A stretch of DNA of 5,760 nucleotides, from NCBI GenBank assembly GCA_012036325.1, contig JAAUPC010000243.1, positions 1-5,760 of the forward strand, in the 5' to 3' direction. Below the pieces are notes generated by a model. It was not told the DNA's origin. It made no database searches and was given only the letters and a program-made list of their open reading frames with translations. Of this stretch, positions 1 through 5,760 are shown piece by piece (the stretch's first letter is position 1; each line of letters opens with the position of its first letter). The DNA is from Paracoccaceae bacterium (lineage in GTDB: Bacteria > Pseudomonadota > Alphaproteobacteria > Rhodobacterales > Rhodobacteraceae). The translations under genes were made by a program, and so were the position numbers.

Positions 1-1353
1 AGCGCCCCATGGGTGGACATGCTGCCATTCGCCGCCCCGACTGCGACCAGACCCGGCACGGCACCCTCCATCGGCACGAAGGCCGCCAGATCCTCGCTCC
101 AGCGCGGGCGGCCGTTCATGTGGCAGGTCAGGTGGATCGTCGGGTTCCAGCCCCCCGACATCGCCAGACAGTCGGTCTCGATCTCGAAGGTCTCCGCCCC
201 TTTCCGCACCGTGATCGCGGACAGCCCCAGTCTGCCGCGCGACCCCACAACCTCGGCGCCCAAGTGAACTGGGCAATCCTCAACCGCACTTGCATCGGGG
301 CGCGGGTCGATGATCGCCGCCACCGTGACGCCCGCCGCCATCAGATCGCGCGCGACACCCCGGGCTGCATCGGTGTTGGCAAACAGGGTCACCCGCTTGC
401 CCGCGCTGACGCCGTAGCGGTTCAGGTAGGTCCGCACCGCAGAAGCCATCATGATCCCCGGCCGATCATTGTCCTCAAACGCCACCGGCCGCTCCAGCGC
501 CCCAGAAGCCAGAACGGCGTGCCCCGCCACGATCCGCCAGAAACATTCGCGCGGCAGGTTGGGGCGGGGCGGATTTGTGCAGCCCCACCCGCTCCAGCGC
601 GCCAAAGGTGCCGTGGTCATAGGCACCGGTCACCGTGGTCCGCGGCATGATCCGCACGTTCGGCAGCGCCTGGAGTTCGGCGACGACCCCAGCGACCCAC
701 TCACCCGCTGGCATCCCGCCGATCACCCCGCCATCCGACAGCAAACGCCCGCCAAGGGCATGGCTCTCCTCGCACAGGATCACATCTGCCCCAGACCGCC
801 CTGCCGTCAGCGCAGCCATCAGGCCCGAAGGCCCCGACCCGATCACCAAGACATCGCAGAAGGCAAAGGCCTTTTCATAAACCCCCTCATCATGCTTGCC
901 CGACAGGCTGCCAAGCCCCGCCGCCCGCCGGATCAAGGGCTCATAAAGCCCTTCCCAGAAGGCACGCGGCCACATGAAGGTCTTGTAATAGAACCCCGCC
1001 GACAGGAACGGGGCGAGGTAGTCGTTCACCGCCATCAGGTCGAACCGCAGCGACCCCAGCCGGTTCTGCGACTGCGCCACCAGCCCCTCGAACACCTCTT
1101 GCACGGTCGCCCGCACGTTCGGCGTCTGGTTCTTCGCGCCGATCACCTCAACCAGCGCATTCGGCTCCTCCGACCCCGCGGTCAGCACGCCCCGGGGCCG
1201 GTGATACTTGAACGACCGCCCCACCAACCGCACGTCATAGGCCAACAGCGCCGAGGCGAGCGTATCCCCCTTGTAACCCGCGTAATCCTTGCCATCAAAG
1301 CGGAACCGCACCGGCTTCGTCCGGTCGATGAGGCCCTTGCCGTCAACCCTCAT
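1..1353 (-). CDS. soxA: Sarcosine oxidase alpha subunit, N-terminal ~450 codons; frame broken near 561-569
   Basis: Alpha subunit of heterotetrameric sarcosine oxidase, which converts sarcosine, tetrahydrofolate and O2 to glycine, 5,10-methylene-tetrahydrofolate and H2O2 in the cytoplasm. The N-terminal ~90 residues form the family's ferredoxin-like domain with the conserved stretch SFKYHRPRGVLTAGSEEPNA (residues 47-66). A Rossmann dinucleotide site, GSGPSG, lies at residues 172-177 with Glu195-Glu196 following. After residue ~264 the frame must shift by one base. The other frame then continues without a stop to the window edge and reads as SoxA (NLPRECFWRIVAGHAVLASG, then DNDRPGIMMASAVRTYLN). 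The C-terminal folate-binding (GcvT-like) half lies outside; the family is about 1000 residues long. The start codon overlaps the soxD stop (ATGA), implying translational coupling. N-methylglutamate dehydrogenase large subunits are homologous, so substrate is inferred from family resemblance. Confidence 0.92.
561..569 (-). other. Frame disruption (+1 base) in soxA
   Basis: The plus strand reads GGGGCGGGG here, giving two C4 runs on the coding strand. The upstream frame ends in HKSAPP and then turns into non-family sequence. Dropping one C joins it directly to NLPRECFWRIV. Either C4 run could hold the extra base. Nothing in sequence alone tells error from real mutation. Confidence 0.85.
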
Positions 1354-1625
1354 TTCGCCCGCCCCACAGTTCTTTCGGCCACCAGTTCCACCCCGGAAAC
1401 CTCATGCGTCACCGTGCTCCGCGTGACCACCAGCCACTGCGCACAGCCCGCCTCGTGATACCAAAGGTCCCGCACCACCCCCGCCGGATTGTCCCGCAGG
1501 TGCAGATAGTTGTCCCAGTCGGCCAAGGGAGCACCCTCAACAGGCCGGTGCAGATAATCCTCCGCCCCGTAGTAGTAAAACTCCCGCCGGTCCCGGTCAC
1601 CGCAAAGGGGGCATGTCAGGCGCAT
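1350..1625 (-). CDS. soxD: Sarcosine oxidase delta subunit (small zinc subunit)
   Basis: A 91-residue protein, the normal size for the delta subunit of heterotetrameric sarcosine oxidase. In solved homologues this subunit binds a structural zinc and packs against the alpha subunit. The expected zinc ligands are visible: Cys5 and Cys8 in CPLCG, and His57 and Cys61 in WYHEAGC. Other family marks are EFYYYGAE after the knuckle and the central WDNYLHLRDNPAG. The start at 1625 is preferred to an upstream in-frame ATG at 1676. It begins MRLTCPLCG like the family, and has GAGG eight bases upstream. The 17 extra codons of the longer version encode an intergenic motif rather than conserved protein. 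The stop overlaps the soxA start by 4 bases. Confidence 0.93.
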   Translation of the reverse strand: MRLTCPLCGDRDRREFYYYGAEDYLHRPVEGAPLADWDNYLHLRDNPAGVVRDLWYHEAGCAQWLVVTRSTVTHEVSGVELVAERTVGRAK

Positions 1626-1633
1626 CGACCCAG

Positions 1634-1637
1634 CCTC
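1634..1637 (-). promoter_or_regulatory. Ribosome binding site of soxD
   Basis: GAGG on the minus strand, eight bases before the ATG at 1625. It supports the short soxD start over the in-frame ATG at 1676. Confidence 0.55.
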
Positions 1638-1671
1638 ATTCTTCGTCCAAAAATATCCCCGCCGGAGGCAT
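1637..1671 (-). repeat. Probable dispersed Rhodobacterales intergenic motif
   Basis: The minus strand of the soxB-soxD gap contains a purine/T-rich block after a GC-rich lead, with core GGGGATATTTTTGGACGAA followed by GAATGA. From memory, variants of this pattern (GC-rich lead, ATATTT, then a purine-rich GAAGA-like tail) occur in many Rhodobacterales intergenic spaces, often just after coding regions. Only one copy is seen in this window, so the repeat status rests on recollection. Read in the soxD frame it encodes GYFWTKNEAGS, which can cause false N-terminal extensions in annotation. Confidence 0.4.
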
Positions 1672-1717
1672 CCCACATCAGGGCAAGGCGCAAGTGCTTA
1701 CTCATCCATGCACCCCC

Positions 1718-2968
1718 TCAATGCAAATTATGCTGGCTGCCGGTGCCTTCTTCGTCCAGAAGATGCCCCGTCGCAAAGCGGTCCAGCCGTAACTTGCGCG
1801 CCACCTCGTGCGGCTCGCCGGTCGCCATCAGATGCGCCATGCACCAGCCGGACGCCGGCACGGCCTTGAAGCCCCCGTAGTTCCAGCCGCAGTCGATAAA
1901 CAGCCCGTCGACATGCGTCTTGTCGATGATGGGCGACCCATCCGGCGACATGTCCATGATCCCGCCCCAGCTCCGCAAGACCTTCGCCCGCCCGATCATC
2001 GGCATCAGGGTCATGCCTGCTTCCATCACATGCTCGACCATCGGCAGGTTCCCCCGGCTTGCATAAGAGGCGTAGAAATCCAGATCGCCGCCGAACACCA
2101 ACCCGCCCTTGTCGGACTGGCTGATATAGAAGTGCCCCATCCCGAAGCTGACCACGTGGTTGATCACCGGCTTCAGCCCCTCGGTGACGAAGGCCTGAAG
2201 TACATGCGATTCTATCGGCAACCGCATCCCCGCCATCGCCGCGACCTGAGAGCTGCGCCCCGCCACGATGATCCCCACCTTCTTCGCCCGGATCGCCCCG
2301 CGCGTAGTTTTCACCCCCACGACCTTGCCGCCCTGGATGTCGATCCCGGTAACCTCGCAGTTCTGGATCAGATCCACCCCGCGCTGGTCCGCCCCCCGCG
2401 CATAGCCCCAGGCCACCGCGTCATGGCGTGCCGACCCGCCGCGTGGGTGCAGAAGCCCGCCATAGATCGGGAACCGCGTCTGTTCGAAATCCAAGTACGG
2501 TAGATGCTCCCGCACCCCCTCCCGGTCCAGCAGGATCGCGTCATCCCCCTGGTTGATCATCGCATTCCCGCGCCGCACGAAAGCATCGCGCTGGCCGTCC
2601 GAGTGGAAAAGGTTAATCAGCCCGCGCTGCGAATGCATCACGTTGTAGTTAAGCTCGGATTCCATCTGCTCCCACAGCTTCAGGGAATGCGAGTAGAACT
2701 CGGAATTCCCCGGCAGGAAGTAGTTGGCCCTGACAATCGTCGTGTTCCGGCCAATGTTGCCCGACCCGATGTGGGATTTCTCCAGCACCGCGATGTTGGT
2801 CAGCCCGTGGTTCTTTGCCAGATAGAACGCCGTCGCCAGCCCATGCCCGCCACCGCCAATGATGATCGCGTCATACTCGGCCTTGGGCGCAGGGTCGCGC
2901 CAGGCCGGGGTCCAGCCCTTGTTGCCAAAGAGCCCCTCGGTGATGACCTTCAGACCGGAATAGCGCAT
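1718..2968 (-). CDS. soxB: Sarcosine oxidase beta subunit (FAD/FMN, catalytic)
   Basis: A complete 416-residue beta subunit of heterotetrameric sarcosine oxidase, normal for the family (about 400-420). It is a DAO-type flavoprotein that oxidises the sarcosine methyl-amine and, with the alpha subunit, holds the covalent FMN. Visible marks are the FAD Rossmann site IIIGGGGHGLATAFYLAKNHG (motif GGGGHG at residues 38-43), ADP-ribose acid Glu63 in VLEK, and NIGRNTTIVRANY after it. His182 in GSARHDAVAWGYARG is the probable covalent FMN histidine by recalled alignment with the corynebacterial enzyme. SWGGIMDMSPDGSPIID and CGWNYGGFKAVPASG form the C-terminal flavin domain. The start at 2968 fits homologues (MRYSGLKVI) and has AGAGGG six bases upstream; an ATG at 3007 adds 13 non-conserved residues. 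It is first in the operon. N-methylglutamate dehydrogenase or another secondary N-methyl amine enzyme is a less likely alternative. Confidence 0.94.
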   Translation of the reverse strand: MRYSGLKVITEGLFGNKGWTPAWRDPAPKAEYDAIIIGGGGHGLATAFYLAKNHGLTNIAVLEKSHIGSGNIGRNTTIVRANYFLPGNSEFYSHSLKLWEQMESELNYNVMHSQRGLINLFHSDGQRDAFVRRGNAMINQGDDAILLDREGVREHLPYLDFEQTRFPIYGGLLHPRGGSARHDAVAWGYARGADQRGVDLIQNCEVTGIDIQGGKVVGVKTTRGAIRAKKVGIIVAGRSSQVAAMAGMRLPIESHVLQAFVTEGLKPVINHVVSFGMGHFYISQSDKGGLVFGGDLDFYASYASRGNLPMVEHVMEAGMTLMPMIGRAKVLRSWGGIMDMSPDGSPIIDKTHVDGLFIDCGWNYGGFKAVPASGWCMAHLMATGEPHEVARKLRLDRFATGHLLDEEGTGSQHNLH

Positions 2969-2974
2969 GGGCAA

Positions 2975-2980
2975 CCCTCT
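2975..2980 (-). promoter_or_regulatory. Ribosome binding site of soxB
   Basis: AGAGGG on the minus strand, six bases before the ATG at 2968. It decides between the starts at 2968 and 3007. Confidence 0.65.
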
Positions 2981-2992
2981 TGTGCGACGGCC

Positions 2993-3021
2993 ATCAGACC
3001 GCGACATGCCCGGTTATTCAA
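2993..3021 (-). promoter_or_regulatory. Possible sigma-70-like promoter of the sox operon
   Basis: On the minus strand TTGAAT (3021-3016) is followed after 17 bases by TCTGAT (2998-2993). Each box matches the consensus at four of six positions. Transcription would start near 2986, leaving a short leader that still contains the soxB ribosome binding site. Weak boxes like these also arise by chance, so this is only a candidate. Confidence 0.25.
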
Positions 3022-3042
3022 GACCGCATGGCGAATTCCTGC

Positions 3043-3073
3043 CCCACCTGCGACACTGGGTGTCGCAGGTGGG
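3043..3073 (-). terminator. Perfect 14-bp hairpin after glutamate dehydrogenase; likely terminator
   Basis: Arms CCCACCTGCGACAC and GTGTCGCAGGTGGG pair perfectly around a 3-base loop. The hairpin lies 33 bases past the gdh stop and about 75 bases before soxB, the expected place for a gdh terminator. The base run after it in the gdh direction is GCAGGAATT, not a T-tract. The plus side has only a weak CTTTCCTT. The hairpin itself is certain; termination, rather than a protein-binding palindrome, is inferred. Confidence 0.6.
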
Positions 3074-3106
3074 CTTTCCTTGCCATCCCTCGCGCGGTTG
3101 TGGCCT

Positions 3107-4542
3107 TTACAGCCCCTTCGATCGATAGGTCGCAGCGACTCGGCTGATCGATACGATATAGGCCGCCACCCGCAGATCCTCGACATCGGCGCGGTTGTGC
3201 CAGACCTCGCGCATCGCCTGGTAGGCCGTGCGCATCGTGTCATCGAGGCCCGACCGCACCAGCGCCAATTCGTCCGACCCGGTCAGGAACTTTTCCTTGA
3301 AGTCCGGTGCCAGCGTCCAGCCCAGATGCTGGTCCGCGCTCAGCCGCTCCAGCTCTTCGACGATCAGGCGTGACCGGGACTCCTCGGCCCGGCGCTGCAT
3401 CCGGCCAAAGCGGATGTGGGACAGGTTCTTGACCCATTCGAAATAACTGACCGTGACGCCCCCCGGCATTGGCATACATGTCGGGAATGATGACACAGCC
3501 CTTCTGGCGCAGGATCTCATCCGCGCCATAGGTGATCGGGCCATTCGCGGCCTCGATAATGAGAGGGACCTTGATCCGCGCGGCATTGCCCTTGTGGATC
3601 ACGCCTTCCATCGCGGCGGGGATCAGCAGGTCGCAATCCTCTTCCAGCACCGCCGCCCCATCGGCCACATGCACGGCCCCCGGATACCCGGCCAACAGCC
3701 CGCCGTGGCCGTTCATCCATTGCCGGACATCCTCGATATCTAGGCCCTTGGGGTTCACCAGTGCCCCGTCGCGTTCGATGACAGCGGTGATGATGCAGCC
3801 GTCTTCCTCGCTCAGGAACTTGGCCGCGTGGTAGCCCACATTGCCAAGGCCCTGCACGATGACGCGCTTGCCGTCCAGCCCGCCGGACAGGCCTGCCTTG
3901 GCCACATCTTCCGGGTGGCGGAAGAATTCGCGCAATGCGAACTGCACGCCGCGACCCGTTGCCTCAACCCGGCCCTGGATGCCGCCGCCAGACAGGGGTT
4001 TGCCGGTCACGCAGGCCTTGGCGTTGATGTCCGTCGTGTTCATCCGCGCGTATTGATCGGCGATCCAGGCCATCTCGCGTTCCCCCCGTCCCCATGTCCG
4101 GCGCAGGCACGTTCTGCGCCGGGTGGATCAGGTCGCGCTTGATCAGCTCATAGGCAAATCGCCGGGTGATCTGTTCCAGCTCATGCTCATCCCAGGCGCG
4201 AGGGTCGATGCACAGGCCCCCTTTGGACCCGCCAAAGGGCGTTTCCACCAGGGCGCATTTGTAGGTCATCAGCGCCGCCAGCGCCTCAACTTCATCCTGG
4301 TTCACGGAAAGCGCAAAACGGATGCCGCCCTTGACCGGCTCCATATGTTCGGAGTGGACCGACCGATAGCCGGTAAACGTCTCGATCTTGCCCCGCAGCC
4401 GGACGCCGAAGCGCACCGTGTAGGTCGAGTTGCAGACCCTGATCTTCTGTTCCAGGCCTGGGCTCATATCCATCAGCTTCGCGGCGCGGTTGAACATAAG
4501 GTCAACCGATTCGCGAAAGCTGGGCTCTCCGGTCGCGTGCAT
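3107..4542 (-). CDS. gdhA: Glutamate dehydrogenase (Glu/Leu/Phe/Val family); complete, two frame errors
   Basis: NAD(P)-dependent enzyme interconverting glutamate with 2-oxoglutarate and ammonium in the cytoplasm. Three reading frames join into one continuous 477-residue protein if one base is removed at each of two G6 tracts (coding strand). The corrected length divides evenly into codons and ends in TAA. Residue positions in the joined protein: substrate lysines Lys71 (PVKGGIRF), Lys95 (MTYKCAL) and Lys107 (PFGGSKGG), Asp149 in VPAPDMGTGE, nucleotide site GLGNVG at 231-236 with Glu256 at the end of the next strand, and NAGGVTVSYFEW at 359-369. The stretch PAPDMGTGEREMAWIAD and the C-terminus resemble animal mitochondrial enzymes more than E. 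coli GdhA, a class common in alphaproteobacteria. Coenzyme preference is not settled. The start at 4542 has GGGAGG six bases upstream; the longer frame to 4653 adds non-conserved residues. Confidence 0.94.
3459..3464 (-). other. Frame disruption (+1 base) in gdhA, C-terminal part
   Basis: A C6 run on the plus strand where the conserved MYANAGGVTVSYFEW would need only five. As written, the frame becomes MYANAGGRHGQ and the rest is non-family sequence. With one base removed, the conserved C-terminus follows to the TAA at 3107. Confidence 0.9.
4082..4087 (-). other. Frame disruption (+1 base) in gdhA, N-terminal part
   Basis: A C6 run on the plus strand where PAPDMGTGEREMAWIAD needs five. As written, the protein reads MGTGGTRDG and loses all family similarity. 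Removing one base restores the invariant GEREM stretch. Confidence 0.9.
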
Positions 4543-4548
4543 GCCATT

Positions 4549-4554
4549 CCTCCC
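4549..4554 (-). promoter_or_regulatory. Ribosome binding site of gdhA
   Basis: GGGAGG on the minus strand, six bases before the ATG at 4542. It is a near-consensus site and fixes the start of the glutamate dehydrogenase. Confidence 0.8.
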
Positions 4555-4955
4555 TGTCCGGCAGGGTGCGCTGTCCGGTTGGTCGGCCGCACCCGCGCGC
4601 ACCCTAGCGTGCAAATCGGGTCTGTGAACCCTTGGCCGCATGCTCCCGGGCAATGCTAGCGCAATCAGGCGTTGTTCGTGGGCCCTGCGCAGCGGTCGCG
4701 CCGGAAGATCGCCGCGTCTGACCGGCCGCGACGCCCGAATCGGTTAATCTTTCAAAGGCCTTCCATGCCGGGCGGTCACCCGATTACAGCACCGGATTTG
4801 CCACTTTTGGTGGCCGACCCAGGCCGCGACCCAGAGAATTGTTTCCAAATCCGGGGATTTTTGAAAGCTTGCATAGCAAATGCCACACTTCCGCCAGATC
4901 TTATGTCTTAATGCCCGATGGAACCTCCTGCCCGCTGCGGGGCAGCTGCCATTTT

Positions 4956-4961
4956 GGAAGG
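4956..4961 (+). promoter_or_regulatory. Ribosome binding site of the Tad/VWA gene
   Basis: GGAAGG eight bases before the ATG at 4970. It favours this start over the in-frame ATGs at 4880 and 5018; the latter has no such purine run in front of it. Confidence 0.5.
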
Positions 4962-4969
4962 TCGCGACG

Positions 4970-5760
4970 ATGCACAAACCAGTTCTTGCCGTGGTCCTCG
5001 GACGCACACGCGCGTCGATGCTGCGTTTTCGGGATGATGAAGGCGGGTCGATGGCCCTTATCATGATCTTCACATTCCTGGCCATGATCATCTTCGGCGG
5101 TATTGCCGTTGACGTGATGCGCTTCGAAACCCGCCGCGTCGCGATGCAGCAGACGCTTGACCGCGCCGCCCTCGCTGCTGCCGGCCTGCCTGAGGAAAAA
5201 GACAGCACCAAGGTCCGCACCCCGACCGAAATTGCCAATGACTGGTTCGCGAAGGCCGGCCTCGGAGCCGACCTCAACATGGTCACCTACGGCACCCCTG
5301 TCGTGACCGCGCTCAGCGTGCCCGGCAAGCGCGAGGTGGAGATCTCTGCCAGCGTGACGTCGCAGAACTACTTCATGGGCCTCTTCTCGCCCCGTGACTT
5401 CCTGCAAGGTATGACCAGCACCAAGGCGGCCCAAGGCGTTTCGAACATCGAGGTCATTCTTGTCCTCGACATCACCGGTTCGATGAACCAATCCATCGGC
5501 GGCGGCAAGACCAAGCTGCAGGCGCTGAAAGAATCGGCCCTGTCCTTCGTCGACATCGTCGAAGCCAACGACAAGAAGAACGGCGTCTCGATCGGGGTCG
5601 TGCCCTATGCCGCCCAGGTGAACGTCCCTGCCGCCCTGCGGGCGCAGTTCACCGTCGCACATCTTTCCAGCTGGAATGGCTTGGCAACGCCGGCGTCCCG
5701 GACATCAACTGCATAGAATTCCCCGAGTCGGGCTTCACCAGCACCGGCGTTGACCTGAGT
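4970..5760 (+). CDS. TadG-like protein with N-terminal Tad domain and VWA domain; partial, frame broken near 5681
   Basis: N-terminal part of a Tad/VWA protein, a family common in alphaproteobacteria and related to the TadE/TadG pseudopilin-like proteins of Flp-type pilus systems. After a short basic cytoplasmic stretch comes the Tad signature DDEGGSMALI (residues 22-31) and one membrane helix at about 29-48, then VDVMRFETRRVAMQQTLDRA, the usual start of the exported part. A von Willebrand A domain starts near residue 160, with the metal-site motif DITGSM at 167-172 (Asp167, Thr169, Ser171; DxTxS variant). At about residue 237 the frame hits a TAG at 5714-5716. A one-base shift gives NAGVPDINCIEFPESGF, typical of these proteins, open to the window edge. 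Its role is probably in the cell envelope or surface. No tad/cpa genes are visible beside it, so a pilus role is not shown. Confidence 0.83.
5678..5686 (+). other. Frame disruption (one base missing) in the Tad/VWA gene
   Basis: Up to SSWNG the frame fits the family; from 5686 a different frame gives NAGVPDINC. The five bases TTGGC between the two parts suggest that one base is missing, for example from a T or G run. As written the protein stops at 5714-5716. Confidence 0.75.

Larger units (their letters stand above)
4543..4969. other. Divergent intergenic region between gdhA and the Tad/VWA gene
   Basis: This 427-base stretch has no credible coding region; open frames across it have no family character. 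It must hold the start signals of both flanking genes, but I see no convincing -35/-10 pair on either strand. The half next to gdhA is GC-rich. Positions 4785-4915 are clearly richer in A and T, fitting a promoter region for the rightward gene. Small symmetric elements are GCCAC-TTTTG-GTGGC (4800-4814), the inverted 8-mers CCGGATTT (4792-4799) and AAATCCGG (4847-4854), AAATCCGGGGATTT (4847-4860) and the palindrome GGCAGCTGCC (4941-4950) just ahead of the ribosome binding site. Confidence 0.6.

Noticed and set aside
9..1458. Long plus-strand open frames (9-650, 451-1458) opposite soxA
   Set aside because: They are antisense to strongly conserved SoxA/SoxD sequence, rich in Arg/Pro/His as expected of GC-rich shadow frames, and show no family motif.
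1808..3373. Plus-strand open frames opposite soxB and gdhA
   Set aside because: They are shadows of conserved minus-strand genes; their composition is low-information and no ribosome binding sites or motifs were seen.
3459..4087. Programmed frameshifting in gdhA at the two C6/G6 runs
   Set aside because: I know of no such recoding in this family, two events in one gene would be needed, and a similar break occurs in soxA. Sequence error is simpler.
4847..4866. AAATCCGGGGATTT followed by TTG as a rightward terminator
   Set aside because: The stem is short and AT-rich with a tiny loop, and no plus-strand gene precedes it.
4672..4911. Possible small plus-strand gene of 79 codons in the divergent gap
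   Set aside because: No recognisable family and no good ribosome binding site; it covers AT-rich regulatory-looking sequence.
4744..5662. Minus-strand open frames opposite the Tad/VWA gene (4744-5286, 4901-5662)
   Set aside because: The plus-strand frame has a clear membrane helix and a VWA metal-site motif; the minus frames show no comparable signature.
1..5760. Mobile element, CRISPR array, tRNA/rRNA or defence-type system
   Set aside because: No transposase or integrase motif, no spaced direct repeats and no RNA-gene fold were seen. All long frames are accounted for by metabolic and Tad/VWA genes.

Overview
The window is GC-rich with dense coding, and its gene content and protein style point to an alphaproteobacterium, most likely a member of the Rhodobacterales (Roseobacter/Rhodobacter group). 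The support is a soxB-soxD-soxA sarcosine oxidase operon, a Glu/Leu/Phe/Val-type glutamate dehydrogenase of the mitochondrial-like class, a Tad-domain/VWA protein, and an intergenic motif that I remember as typical of that order. The assignment is inferred; no rRNA or other phylogenetic marker is present.

Layout. Positions 1-2968 on the minus strand hold the start of a heterotetrameric sarcosine oxidase operon, read right to left: soxB (beta subunit, 1718-2968), a 92-base gap, soxD (delta, 1350-1625), then soxA (alpha), which overlaps soxD by 4 bases and runs off the left edge. About 450 of roughly 1000 soxA codons are present. soxG would be expected further left. A 138-base gap (2969-3106) holds a perfect 14-bp hairpin and a possible soxB promoter. 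Positions 3107-4542 on the minus strand are a complete glutamate dehydrogenase gene once two one-base frame errors are allowed for. A 427-base gap (4543-4969) separates it from a divergent plus-strand gene at 4970 that encodes an N-terminally membrane-anchored Tad/VWA protein and runs off the right edge.

Function. The sox enzyme oxidatively demethylates sarcosine (from glycine betaine, creatine or choline breakdown) to glycine, with the one-carbon unit passed to tetrahydrofolate. Glutamate dehydrogenase interconverts glutamate with 2-oxoglutarate and ammonium. Their adjacency and shared orientation suggest methylated-amine carbon and nitrogen metabolism, but do not prove co-transcription. The Tad/VWA gene looks unrelated and probably acts at the cell surface.

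The main oddity is that three of the four long genes carry frame breaks, four in total, in well-conserved protein stretches. Three are single extra bases in G/C homopolymer tracts and one is an apparent missing base. This looks more like residual sequencing or consensus error than real gene decay. I found no mobile element, CRISPR array, RNA gene or evident new system.
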